Part shown: positions 20,604 through 28,182 of the stretch, in pieces | How the letters are laid out: every line of letters begins with the position of its first letter | Position numbering within the stretch: the first letter of the stretch is position 1 | Assembly: GCF_000429145.1 (NCBI RefSeq) | Contig: NZ_AUBH01000017.1 | Location: 1 to 48,162 of the forward strand | Reading direction: 5' to 3' | Origin: Aestuariibacter salexigens DSM 15300 | GTDB lineage: Bacteria > Pseudomonadota > Gammaproteobacteria > Enterobacterales > Alteromonadaceae | DNA: 48,162 nucleotides | Notes under the pieces: generated by a model | What the model saw: the letters and a program-made list of their open reading frames with translations, nothing else | What the model was told of the DNA's origin: nothing | Databases searched by the model: none | Made by a program: the position numbers and the translations under genes

Positions 20604-21845
20604 GTGTCTGTTAACAAGAAAACCGATTCAGAATCGCTCTTAGGTGGTAAGGGCGAAATATACAGAATGACTAGAAGCGGTTCTGTCTATCAATGCCGTA
20701 TCTGGATTCCTGACGAGAGAAAGTATCTTCGCCGGTCCCTTAAAACGTCAGACTATGAAACTGCAAAGCTCAGAGGTGAAGAGCTAATTTTTAAAACATA
20801 TTCTGATGTTAAATCTGGCAGGAAACTGTTTGGCATTAACCTGGGGGAGCTGGTGGAAAAATACCTTGCGTGGCGCGAGCGTGATGTTGGAGTTGAGGGT
20901 GGCATTACAAAAGCTCGTCACGGAACCATCAAGTCTCAATGTAAAGCTCTTTTGAGAGTAAAATCTCCCACTACAAAAATATCGGAGCTAGATGAAAATA
21001 GTTTCTATGATTGGCGTCAGATGAGGCTTAAAGACAACCCCTCAATCTCGCTTGTGACAATCAGAAACGAAACAGCGACCATAGCTCAGCTTTTTGATTT
21101 TGCCTACAGAAACGGATTTTCTCATATACCAAAATTATTTTTTCGCCCGACCAAAATGTCCCGTTACGAGATAAGCAGAAGGGATACTTTTGAGATTGAC
21201 GAATATGATGCAATGGTCAAATTTCTCAGAAGTTATACAAGTAAAAAGCATTGTCCAGATGATGAAGAAAGGTTAGAGAGAAAAAAAATTCGTGATTACA
21301 TTTTAATATTAGCGAATACGCTGTTACGAACTGGTGAGCTGCGCCAGCTAACTTATGGTGATGTTCTTGAATTTGATGACCGTGTTGACGCAAACGGTCT
21401 AAAAGTCTGTCTTGTGAAGTTAAGAGTACGCAAAGAAACCAGTAAGGTACGATCAGGAAGAACAATTTGGGTTCGTGGTGGCGACTACATTAAAAGACTG
21501 AAATCCTATTCACCGTTCACAGACGACCATGATCTACTTTTTACGAACAAGTCAGGCACACATCCACTTGGAACTCGTGAACTTTACAAACATTGGGACG
21601 TAATAATGAAAGCAATTGGCATTCCTGATCACAGGCAAAGAAAGCTTTCTTATTACTCGCTTCGTCACTTCGGAATAACTATGAGAATGAAAAGCGAGGT
21701 TCCAATTGCTGATGTTGCAGCTATTGCTGGAACTAGTGTGGCGTACATTGAAACTCATTACAGACATATTGACGATGAGGTCATGTATCGCAGTGCACTT
21801 AAAAACTTTTCTAAAGTTGATGAGAGTGCAAAACAGCTCAAGTAG
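20604..21845 (+). CDS. Site-specific tyrosine recombinase (island integrase)
   Basis: 413 residues, GTG start with AAGGAA at 20593-20598. An N-terminal arm-binding-like region (VYQCRIWIPDERKYLRRSL) is followed by a SAM-like core-binding domain and a catalytic domain from about residue 195. Catalytic positions read as R242 (RTGELRQL), R354 in YYSLRHFG and the nucleophile Y386 in IETHYRHID. The two usual histidines appear replaced by Y351 and T377, a variant seen in some integrase subfamilies. Its place next to the guaA-end attL makes it the enzyme for integration at guaA. Confidence 0.93.
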   Translation: MSVNKKTDSESLLGGKGEIYRMTRSGSVYQCRIWIPDERKYLRRSLKTSDYETAKLRGEELIFKTYSDVKSGRKLFGINLGELVEKYLAWRERDVGVEGGITKARHGTIKSQCKALLRVKSPTTKISELDENSFYDWRQMRLKDNPSISLVTIRNETATIAQLFDFAYRNGFSHIPKLFFRPTKMSRYEISRRDTFEIDEYDAMVKFLRSYTSKKHCPDDEERLERKKIRDYILILANTLLRTGELRQLTYGDVLEFDDRVDANGLKVCLVKLRVRKETSKVRSGRTIWVRGGDYIKRLKSYSPFTDDHDLLFTNKSGTHPLGTRELYKHWDVIMKAIGIPDHRQRKLSYYSLRHFGITMRMKSEVPIADVAAIAGTSVAYIETHYRHIDDEVMYRSALKNFSKVDESAKQLK

Positions 21846-21871
21846 TTGATTTGATTTTTAAGGTTAGGGTG

Positions 21872-22447
21872 ATGGAATTATATTTACTAGGCGTTGCCGC
21901 ATGCTTTGTCATGTTTTATGTAAAGAGAATTTCCGAAACTGCTATCCAGCGAATAGGTGGAGTGTATACGTATTATCAGAACCTGAGAAAAGTATCTCCG
22001 TATCTTGGTGACGGGCATTCGTTTTTTGTCAGGCATCTGAAGATAATGCTGCTTAATATTCTGGTGTCTCTTACATCATGGTTAGGCGTTTTGTTTTTTC
22101 TTTATGGAATTCTCTCTGCGCTATTTGATCCGATTTCAGTCAAGAGAGAATTCCTTACTGAAGAGTCAAAAAAGTGGGCAATGCCTCTTCTAAATAATCC
22201 GCATTTATCGGCAGAAGAAGCCTGTGCATATAAGTGTATGCTTGATATTGCAAACGGATACAAACCTGATGATTTAGGGGAGGACGTTTATGCTTGTGAG
22301 AAGGAATTGACTGATGTTCATTTCGGGAAAAGAGTGTTTGATGGTTCAATAGCTTTAAATGAAATTCAACGCTTAGGCTTTTTCAGTAAAGAGGAAATGA
22401 CTAGCTTCAGAAATCAATACAATGACGTAAAGCGGTATCAAAATTAA
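21872..22447 (+). CDS. Hypothetical membrane protein
   Basis: ATG 21872 is preceded by AAGG at 21860-21863, so I prefer it to an in-frame TTG at 21851; the product has 191 residues. It has a hydrophobic N-terminal segment (YLLGVAACFVMFYV) and a second one around residues 58-80 (LLNILVSLTSWLGVLFFLYG), then a soluble, charged C-terminal domain of about 100 residues with two cysteines in EEACAYKCML. It follows the integrase by 26 bases. No family recognised. Confidence 0.6.
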   Translation: MELYLLGVAACFVMFYVKRISETAIQRIGGVYTYYQNLRKVSPYLGDGHSFFVRHLKIMLLNILVSLTSWLGVLFFLYGILSALFDPISVKREFLTEESKKWAMPLLNNPHLSAEEACAYKCMLDIANGYKPDDLGEDVYACEKELTDVHFGKRVFDGSIALNEIQRLGFFSKEEMTSFRNQYNDVKRYQN

Positions 22448-22642
22448 AACAGTTAAATTGCAGTGGCGTATATCTGATCTACCACTTAGAAGAATGGACT
22501 CAAGCATCACCTGGTAGGAGGGTCTAGATAAGGGGCGTGCGGTAACATGTTTTGAATGTGGTGCGACTGTCAGCTTTTTTGATGAAAACAGCGCTGTTAG
22601 AGTTTTGCTACCAGTGGGTAACATGGTAACGGACGTTTAAGC

Positions 22643-23047
22643 ATGATGAGACTAAATTTCTTTCTTATTTTCTTCTTTTTTGCTGGAGGCGCATTATCAA
22701 AAGTTCCTGACCTCAGGTGCGAGTTTACGAAGTATAATCGCTGGTTGCATCTACAAGAGAATAATAGTGAATGGATAAACACAAGAGCTTATTTGGAAAT
22801 TGTAGATGGTAAAACGACAGATAAAACGGGAGTGAGTTCAGATATAGAGAGAGCGACAAATAGCGAAAATTGGTATTTGTTGAATAGAGGTCCTTGGGCT
22901 GCTGGGAAGTTAAATCTAGTCGGAGATTCTAGTGATTTACTTGATTTATACGAAACCGAGCTTGACGAAATATACGATGCTTACCTTGTTAGCGGCGGCG
23001 ATTTTATGACGACGATGGCAATAGGGAAGTGCTTCATCACAAAATGA
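22643..23047 (+). CDS. Small secreted hypothetical protein
   Basis: 134 residues with a clear Sec signal (MRLNFFLIFFFFAGGALS) and no lipobox. The mature part is polar, with Trp-rich segments (NRWLHLQENNSEW, ENWYLLNRGPW) and two cysteines, one near the start and one near the end (KCFITK). It is probably periplasmic or exported. No family recognised; the gene is unlike the neighbouring recombination genes and looks like cargo. Confidence 0.6.
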   Translation: MMRLNFFLIFFFFAGGALSKVPDLRCEFTKYNRWLHLQENNSEWINTRAYLEIVDGKTTDKTGVSSDIERATNSENWYLLNRGPWAAGKLNLVGDSSDLLDLYETELDEIYDAYLVSGGDFMTTMAIGKCFITK

Positions 23048-23161
23048 CATTAAGACAATAAACAAAATAGAACTTTAATTTTGCTCTCTCCTCTATTTTT
23101 TCATTAAGACAGGTTAGTCGCTTCATCTTGAATGTGGCGATAGCATTGTGCAAAGGTATAC

Positions 23162-23185
23162 CTGACGAGCAGAACGGCTCGTCAG
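23162..23185. other. Hairpin in convergent gap
   Basis: CTGACGAGC and GCTCGTCAG form a 9-bp stem with a 6-base loop between two convergent genes. Neither strand has a T-tract after it, so a terminator role is possible but unproven. Confidence 0.4.
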
Positions 23186-23275
23186 ATTCAATCTAATTCG
23201 TGATGAATGTTGTCATATGGGATTGCGCCCAACCGAGCGAAATATTGTTACACCATCTCTCCGACTCTTTCATAT

Positions 23276-23851
23276 CTATCCGCTTGAAACTGTCACATAG
23301 CTAGCATGAGCTGAGCTTACGTCACATTCTTCTACTATTTTGTTTTTGGCATCTTCAAGCAACTTTTTATGCATTGCGAAACTTGAGGGTTCCCCCAGTT
23401 GGAGTAACTGCGTAGTTAAGTATTCACTTAGCTGTTCATTTGAGACAGGACCATCACATTGCTCGTCAGTAAATGCGCTGTATTCAATCTTGGGGTGTAC
23501 TAGCGAATCTCTCAATTTGAAGAGATTTAAAATATTTTGAAACGGGGCTTCACCACAAACGTTTGCACTTAAGTTACTAAGTTCATATAACTTTTTAATT
23601 CTTTCTTTCAAGGTAAGTTTTTCGTCCGCTGCGCTGTCATCTCCTGTTTTTTCTTGTAATGCGCAGTTGATAAACCCATCAAACTCAAACATATAAAGCA
23701 AAAGAGCAGCAAAACGAAGGTTACCTTGTCCGGCGATTACCTCGTCATTCCTTATCATACTATCGGGTTCGTAGAGTAACTGCTCAATGGTATGCGCTGC
23801 ATTTCCGAGGTCTAGATATCTATAAATCGTTGATTGAACATTAGCAGGCAT
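23276..23851 (-). CDS. HEPN-like protein (putative RNase)
   Basis: 191 residues from ATG 23851 (ribosome site AAGGTG five bases before; an upstream in-frame TTG at 23869 is weaker). The sequence is largely helical: LRFAALLLYMFEFDGF near 45-60, LKERIKKLYELSNL near 81-94 and the stretch LNLFKLRDSLVHPK at 108-121, which holds an R-x4-H motif (R114, H119) typical of HEPN ribonucleases. It is the last gene of a minus-strand run with the PD-(D/E)XK-like gene 65 bases upstream. HEPN proteins often act as RNases in toxin-antitoxin and phage-defence systems. Fold assignment is from motif and helix pattern only. Confidence 0.55.
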   Translation of the reverse strand: MPANVQSTIYRYLDLGNAAHTIEQLLYEPDSMIRNDEVIAGQGNLRFAALLLYMFEFDGFINCALQEKTGDDSAADEKLTLKERIKKLYELSNLSANVCGEAPFQNILNLFKLRDSLVHPKIEYSAFTDEQCDGPVSNEQLSEYLTTQLLQLGEPSSFAMHKKLLEDAKNKIVEECDVSSAHASYVTVSSG

Positions 23852-23916
23852 AATTGCACCTTTTTGCAAACTATAAATGTCTTTGCTGATCTCTGATTAT
23901 TGCAACTTTAATTACG

Positions 23917-24384
23917 TCAACCATAAGCCAAAACAAACTGAAATGACCGCAAGCACGGATATGTCTCAGGTATGACTTCGCGCATTGGATGCTTCCCTTT
24001 TAATCCGTTGGTTATTTCTGAAATGAAGTTTGGTACTGTAGTAACTTCAATATCATCACCCCAAATCTCCTTCGGTTGCGTTCTGGATGTTCCAATTATT
24101 GCTCTTTTCTTAATTGTTGAAGGAACAGATCCAACTATCTCGGCATATTGCTCATTGGTGAAGATAAACTTCTTTGAAATGTATCGCTCTTCTCGCCTTT
24201 CCCAAGTCATCGCATCCCATGATGTTTCTGCATGCACCAGTTCACCTGTTGAGGGCATATAAGCAAGAATATCTATTTCGTTGTTGTAACCACCATTACT
24301 TCGCCGGTTGGCTTTGATGTTTGTACGGACAAAGTATCCTTGATACCCATACCACTCTGCTGTTAACGATTCTAGAAAGTTCAA
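23917..24384 (-). CDS. PD-(D/E)XK-like hypothetical protein
   Basis: 155 residues, TTG start with the strong site GAGGG six bases before (24391-24395). The N-terminus LESLTAEWYGYQGYFVRTN and the block NEIDILAY...LVHAETS (E36, D38, E53) match the layout of a restriction-endonuclease-like fold: helix, acidic strand, then E-x-K strand. Here the third residue is Ser (S55) instead of Lys. RREERYISKKF follows and could supply a migrated Lys. Predicted role: a DNA nuclease or a nuclease-derived binding protein. It starts 12 bases after the lipoprotein gene stop. Confidence 0.55.
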   Translation of the reverse strand: MNFLESLTAEWYGYQGYFVRTNIKANRRSNGGYNNEIDILAYMPSTGELVHAETSWDAMTWERREERYISKKFIFTNEQYAEIVGSVPSTIKKRAIIGTSRTQPKEIWGDDIEVTTVPNFISEITNGLKGKHPMREVIPETYPCLRSFQFVLAYG

Positions 24385-24396
24385 AATATTCCCTCG

Positions 24397-24846
24397 TTAC
24401 AAAAATGAAGAAGTATCTGGCTCAGTAATGCATTCTCCGCTTCCTGGTTTGATATCTTCTCTCTTCGTAGATTTAAGTAGAGGGTAATATCTGGATTTGT
24501 TCTCAACAGCGTCAGGGTTATAAGTTTCAAAAAGACAGTAAATATGTTCTCTGTCGGTGTTAAACCAATAGTTGTAAGCGGCTAAGATGTAATTATTGCT
24601 GTAAAAGATACACCCATGAGGGTCTTCCAATGAGGGGTCTTCAGAGTCGGAAAGAGCATATTTTGCTGCTTTTATGCAAGTATCCTTGTCCTCATATGAT
24701 TCAGATGCAAGCCATATATAAAAATCACCATATGAGTCACTGTATGAATATGGATGCCAAGGCTTTTCACCAGTTTCTCCGCCGCATCCAGTCAACAAAA
24801 TAGATGAGATAAAAGATATAAAAAGAACGTGCATTTTAATTTTCAT
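24397..24846 (-). CDS. Small hypothetical lipoprotein
   Basis: 149 residues with a lipoprotein signal: MKIKMHVLFISFISSILLTGC, cited only up to its lipobox LLTGC near residue 21. The mature part is rich in Tyr, Ser and Asp and has four cysteines in the body (DTCIKAAK, DPHGCIFY, HIYCLFE, GECITEP), suggesting two disulfides in the periplasm. It is the first gene of the minus-strand run lipoprotein, PD-(D/E)XK-like, HEPN-like. No family recognised. Confidence 0.6.
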   Translation of the reverse strand: MKIKMHVLFISFISSILLTGCGGETGEKPWHPYSYSDSYGDFYIWLASESYEDKDTCIKAAKYALSDSEDPSLEDPHGCIFYSNNYILAAYNYWFNTDREHIYCLFETYNPDAVENKSRYYPLLKSTKREDIKPGSGECITEPDTSSFL

Positions 24847-24951
24847 TAGGCTCTCTGCTCACATTAAAGCAATCACATGCAATCTAGTGTAAAGAAGCAT
24901 AATGAGCATTGCACGGATGATGCACATGCACTGGGGACGATTCATCACTCT

Positions 24952-25551
24952 CTAGAGTAGTCTGATTACATTCTTTTTAGCTTCAGAATCAGCTTCAATA
25001 TATCGCTGGGTGGTATGCAACGAAGAATGACCTGCCAAATACTGTACATCTCTCAAAGAACCGCCAACTGCACTGATTTTCTTTGCTGCATTCGTGATGA
25101 ATGTTCTTCTTCCTGAGTGAGATGAACAACCTACAAAGCTTAATTCACCATACCAGCGCGAAAATGTATTTACGATTACTTGAGGGGATGTAGACCTAGA
25201 ACGCTCGGTCATTATTACTGACGAACTAAAGGAGAAAGAGTATTGCTTTCGCTGTCTAGCTAGTAGCTCTTTGAGAGCTGCTTTCAAAAGACTATGAAGC
25301 GCAATTACCCTGCCACCGTTTTTACCCTTTGATGCTGTATTGGTAAGATGCAAGCAGTCACCTACTTCTCCGTTAGCGTCAACTACCATTTCCCATGTGA
25401 GGGAAGCAATCTCTTTCGCTCTTAAGCCCGCTTTGGCAGACAGTAGGAAGATAACTCTATTTCGGATAGCGTTCCGCTTTTCGCTTATGTAGTGCAGAAC
25501 CGCTTTTTCCTGTGCTGGTGTTAGTATTTTGCTTTGTCTTTGCAGTGCCAT
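24952..25551 (-). CDS. Minimal tyrosine recombinase
   Basis: 199 residues, about the length of FimB/FimE and of a class of stand-alone catalytic-domain recombinases. Catalytic residues are complete: R44 (AGLRAKEI), K75 region, H145 and R148 (HSGRRTF), H175 (AGHSS) and Y184 (TQRYIEAD). There is no arm-binding or separate core-binding domain. It faces an inverted-repeat site just upstream (25646-25670) and the 298-residue unknown gene 133 bases further upstream on the same strand. It could invert or excise a nearby segment, or be the recombinase of an older, nested element. Confidence 0.88.
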   Translation of the reverse strand: MALQRQSKILTPAQEKAVLHYISEKRNAIRNRVIFLLSAKAGLRAKEIASLTWEMVVDANGEVGDCLHLTNTASKGKNGGRVIALHSLLKAALKELLARQRKQYSFSFSSSVIMTERSRSTSPQVIVNTFSRWYGELSFVGCSSHSGRRTFITNAAKKISAVGGSLRDVQYLAGHSSLHTTQRYIEADSEAKKNVIRLL

Positions 25552-25645
25552 GACTCACAACTCATTATGTTTTCATCAAATACTTACAAAATATAATTAG
25601 TCAATTTATAGGTCAATACCAAGAGTAAAAATAAATCCATATAAA

Positions 25646-25670
25646 ACAATGAGTTACGCAAACTCGTTAT
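25646..25670. repeat. Inverted-repeat site beside the minimal recombinase
   Basis: ACAATGAGTT, a 5-base spacer ACGCA and AACTCGTTAT form imperfect 10-bp arms (8 of 10 matches). AACTCATTATG at 25559-25569, next to the recombinase start, repeats the right arm directly. Two inverted arms around a short spacer is the usual shape of a tyrosine-recombinase core site. Confidence 0.45.
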
Positions 25671-25684
25671 GAAACACAGATTAT

Positions 25685-26581
25685 CTAATCAGTTTTGTTT
25701 TGTTTAGAGAAGCCCGCTCCAAAACGACCTTCACAGACTTCAAGAAGATGAAAAATACCGCCGTCGTATTGCCTCCGAAATGCTCCTGAATATTTTAATT
25801 TCCCAGATTTCGTTTCACTGACTGCGAGTGACCCGCCAACGTCAACTCTCGTACCCGCTTCGTCTGGCGCTCTCATATAGCAAGCTCTGTCAGTAAAAAT
25901 CTGTTTTGCACTCATTCCATGCATACAACACACAACGGCGTTATATCTATTCAGAAGCTGAATATAACGAGCTTTTCCAACAACTTGATATTTGTGTGGT
26001 TGATTGATACGACGGCGAATTTCTTTGTTTAAGAAAATGTGTAAATCATCCCAATTAAATCGCTTGTCAATTTTTAGATAGACGTGATCGTCATCAGTTT
26101 CTACTGTCTTATCAGTTATGACTTCAGGAATTGATGCTTCAAATAGATACCGATGATCTTTCCACCAGCTGTCAAAGCTGCGAACCAAGACCTCGTCTAA
26201 ACTCCAATCCTTATAAAACTCCCGGTCTACAGTTAGATATTTTGTCTCACGAGGTACGTGAAACGTAGTTCGTCCACCTGCGCGCTTAGTGTAGGTATTC
26301 GGTTTGATTACAACTTCTATCTGCTTTTGTTCACATTCTAGAGCCAGTTTTAGATATAAAAACCACATTCTGTAATATTGAATAGCTTTGGGAAGACCTC
26401 CCGTTTCCCCGACGCGTGAAGAATAAGAACTATCCCGTCCTAGTTCTGGATAAATACCTCTCAGCTCACCTTTCTTAATCGGCTTTGAAAACTCAAGCTG
26501 AATATCGTTGATGGAATAGAACTTGTGTGTGTAGAGCGTTTCATAAGACGAAGCTTCGCTCAAAGGGATTAATTTTTTCAT
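25685..26581 (-). CDS. Hypothetical protein, 298 residues
   Basis: Soluble, basic, without signal or membrane segment. Motifs visible: a Gly/Arg-rich start (KPIKKGELRGIYPELGRD), FDSWWKDHRYLFEAS, and NKEIRRRINQPHKYQVVGKARY near the middle; HGMSAKQIF and GFGAGFSKQNK-like ends (EGRFGAGFSKQNK). No catalytic signature recognised. It precedes the minimal recombinase and is divergent from the HUH Rep-like gene. Partner roles for the recombinase (directionality factor, DNA-binding protein) are only guesses. Confidence 0.65.
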   Translation of the reverse strand: MKKLIPLSEASSYETLYTHKFYSINDIQLEFSKPIKKGELRGIYPELGRDSSYSSRVGETGGLPKAIQYYRMWFLYLKLALECEQKQIEVVIKPNTYTKRAGGRTTFHVPRETKYLTVDREFYKDWSLDEVLVRSFDSWWKDHRYLFEASIPEVITDKTVETDDDHVYLKIDKRFNWDDLHIFLNKEIRRRINQPHKYQVVGKARYIQLLNRYNAVVCCMHGMSAKQIFTDRACYMRAPDEAGTRVDVGGSLAVSETKSGKLKYSGAFRRQYDGGIFHLLEVCEGRFGAGFSKQNKTD

Positions 26582-26683
26582 TTTTAAAGGGTAGCAAATT
26601 ATATGTCGTGTAAATCTTTAAAATGATACCCCTTCCTGTTGGTGAGATAATACTCCTGTCTTTGAGGGGCGCACAACAATATG

Positions 26684-26763
26684 AAAAATATAAATATTTT
26701 TGTGAAAAAAGTATGTCCAGGGACTCCTCAAGATATAAATAAAAGTGGATAAAGATACAAACA
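26684..26763. other. AT-rich palindrome and short repeats before the Rep-like gene
   Basis: AAAAATAT and ATATTTTT at 26684-26701 form a perfect palindrome with a 2-base centre. Downstream, AAGATATAAATA (26730-26741) and AAGATACAAACA (26752-26763) are near-repeats 22 bases apart. This lies in the 276-base gap between the divergent unknown gene and the HUH Rep-like gene and is where an element origin would be expected. No gene fits in this gap. Confidence 0.4.
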
Positions 26764-26857
26764 CCAGACCAACAAGGTCAGGTAGCAATGTCTTTGATAC
26801 TCCGTAAACCCAATTTGTTTTGCTCAGTGTAATGAGTAATAGGATTAGTGTGTCTAC

Positions 26858-27568
26858 ATGAAAGAAATTAATAGGTTATTAGCTGAAACTTCTAAGAGTT
26901 ATTTCATTGATGAGATGGAGAAAAAGCTTGTCGCTGAAGTGACTAAAGAATTTCATCAGGCTCTTGAACGTCATCCTGATGAGCATTCACTTTATGCTCT
27001 GACGCTCACCGCAAATGAATCATTCGTTCATAAAGAGGGAATATGGTTTGACGATGACGCTAGAAATGAACTGTGTAGTGATTATTACAGCTCGTTTATT
27101 CACCGACTTAGCAGTTATATATGCCCGAACTACAAGAGGAATACCTACGATAAGCAGCGAATTAAGTCTTGGGGCGTGATTGAACACATGTCACGTGAAG
27201 TCCGCGAGCTATGCGTTCCTCATATACATGCGACTCTTGCTATACACCATGATTGGCAAGATAAATTTCTTTCATGCTTTGAAGCAGAATCGTCTGGAGA
27301 TTTCTTGTTACCGACATGTGCATTCAGAGAAAAATGTTTGACCAGTCTTAATAACGTAATTGGTAGCGTATGTATCAGAAAAATCACAGACGAATATCGT
27401 TGGAGCTCTTATTGTCTTAAGCAAGTGCAGTTAGGTTCAAACGATTCACAAGAAGCGTTAACTGCGCTTGTTTTCAATCATCCCGGAAGAAAGACCAAAC
27501 TAACAGGCGGAGCATCCAATAATGCAGCTTACAAAACATGCAGCGCTACTAAAACTGAAGTCGCGTAA
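26858..27568 (+). CDS. HUH-type Rep-like endonuclease
   Basis: 236 residues. Three rolling-circle motifs can be placed: motif I YALTLTANES (47-54), motif II VPHIHATLAIH with the His-hydrophobic-His at 122-124, and motif III SYCLKQV with a single candidate Tyr (Y185) three residues before Lys (K188). The spacing and the GVIEHMS...HIH pattern resemble replication initiators of small plasmids and inovirus/satellite-type elements. Such enzymes nick one DNA strand and stay linked through the Tyr. It starts a run of four tiny ORFs, the first overlapping its end. No relaxase or helicase domain is attached. Confidence 0.6.
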   Translation: MKEINRLLAETSKSYFIDEMEKKLVAEVTKEFHQALERHPDEHSLYALTLTANESFVHKEGIWFDDDARNELCSDYYSSFIHRLSSYICPNYKRNTYDKQRIKSWGVIEHMSREVRELCVPHIHATLAIHHDWQDKFLSCFEAESSGDFLLPTCAFREKCLTSLNNVIGSVCIRKITDEYRWSSYCLKQVQLGSNDSQEALTALVFNHPGRKTKLTGGASNNAAYKTCSATKTEVA

Positions 27569-27701
27569 CGCCATTGACGCTATTCACTTTTCAAGTGATG
27601 AAATCTTATCGGTCAGGCTAAAGGAAGCAAAAGAAACCCAAAAGCAGATAGAACGGCTGATTCGTCAAAATAAAAACTTAACAATCATTATCTTGGATTA
27701 G
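27522..27701 (+). CDS. Small overlapping ORF, 59 residues
   Basis: ATG at 27522 lies 47 bases inside the end of the HUH gene, in another frame, with AGGCGGAG (27504-27511) as a good ribosome site. The product (MQLTKHAALLKLKS...) is helical and charged, with LSVRLKEAKETQKQIERLIRQ likely coiled coil, and ends in a hydrophobic IIILD. Tight packing with a proper ribosome site argues for a real gene. Function unknown. Confidence 0.55.
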   Translation: MQLTKHAALLKLKSRNAIDAIHFSSDEILSVRLKEAKETQKQIERLIRQNKNLTIIILD

Positions 27702-27733
27702 CCTGCAACTTAACAGAATAGGAGGTTTCATTA

Positions 27734-27907
27734 GTGGAAACTGACTCAAATGAATTGTTCAGAGAGGAAGTTCTTAAATACAAAGCGCTTCGTACAGCTC
27801 TATCTGCCGAAGAAGGGCTGAATGACACAGAGCGCGAGTGGTTGCTCTCAGTTGTTCGTCAAGAAAAATTGAATCGCCAAAAAATATTAGAACTATATTT
27901 GGCGTAG
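27734..27907 (+). CDS. Small ORF, 57 residues
   Basis: GTG start at 27734 with a perfect AGGAGG at 27720-27725, the best ribosome site in this run. Acidic, helical product: ELFREEVLKYKALRTALSA, then LNDTEREWLLSVVRQEK. Stop is 8 bases before the next start. No family recognised. Confidence 0.6.
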   Translation: METDSNELFREEVLKYKALRTALSAEEGLNDTEREWLLSVVRQEKLNRQKILELYLA

Positions 27908-27915
27908 GAGAAAAA

Positions 27916-28182
27916 ATGAAAATAAACCGAGAGCAAAAGCTCATAGCATATACTCTGAAGCTGGATGAGGGGTTATGGAGAGACATTGAGAAAGCCCGCA
28001 CAAAAGGTGTCGGTCTGCTACATGCTGATGGCATCTCCAAGAAAAAATTTATTGAAACTGCAATAAGAGAATACATCGCGTATCTCAACTCGGAAGTATT
28101 CCCCAAGGTTGAGAAATTGAATAATGAAATTGAACCTCCCACTCCCTTCTTTTATCAGTCAGGTGTGGACATCAACTGGTAA
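27916..28182 (+). CDS. Possible ribbon-helix-helix protein, 88 residues
   Basis: ATG 27916 with AGGAG at 27906-27910 is preferred to a longer in-frame reading from GTG 27838, which would run through the preceding ORF. The order beta strand (LIAYTLKLDE), helix (LWRDIEKARTKG), turn and helix (SKKKFIETAIREYIAYL) fits a MetJ/Arc/CopG fold, that is a small DNA-binding regulator of rep or of copy number. The next ORF overlaps its stop by 1 base. Confidence 0.6.
   Translation: MKINREQKLIAYTLKLDEGLWRDIEKARTKGVGLLHADGISKKKFIETAIREYIAYLNSEVFPKVEKLNNEIEPPTPFFYQSGVDINW

Noticed and set aside
22518-22637. 40-codon open frame with a Cys-x-x-Cys pattern (CFECG) between the two envelope ORFs
   Set aside because: No ATG, GTG or TTG at its beginning and no ribosome site; at best the remnant of a zinc-ribbon gene.
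23193-23273. 26-codon minus ORF just after the HEPN-like gene (MKESERWCNN...)
   Set aside because: Very short, weak ribosome site, no context beyond proximity.
27838-27915. N-terminal extension of the ribbon-helix-helix ORF
   Set aside because: It would overlap the 57-residue ORF in another frame, whereas ATG 27916 has its own AGGAG site.
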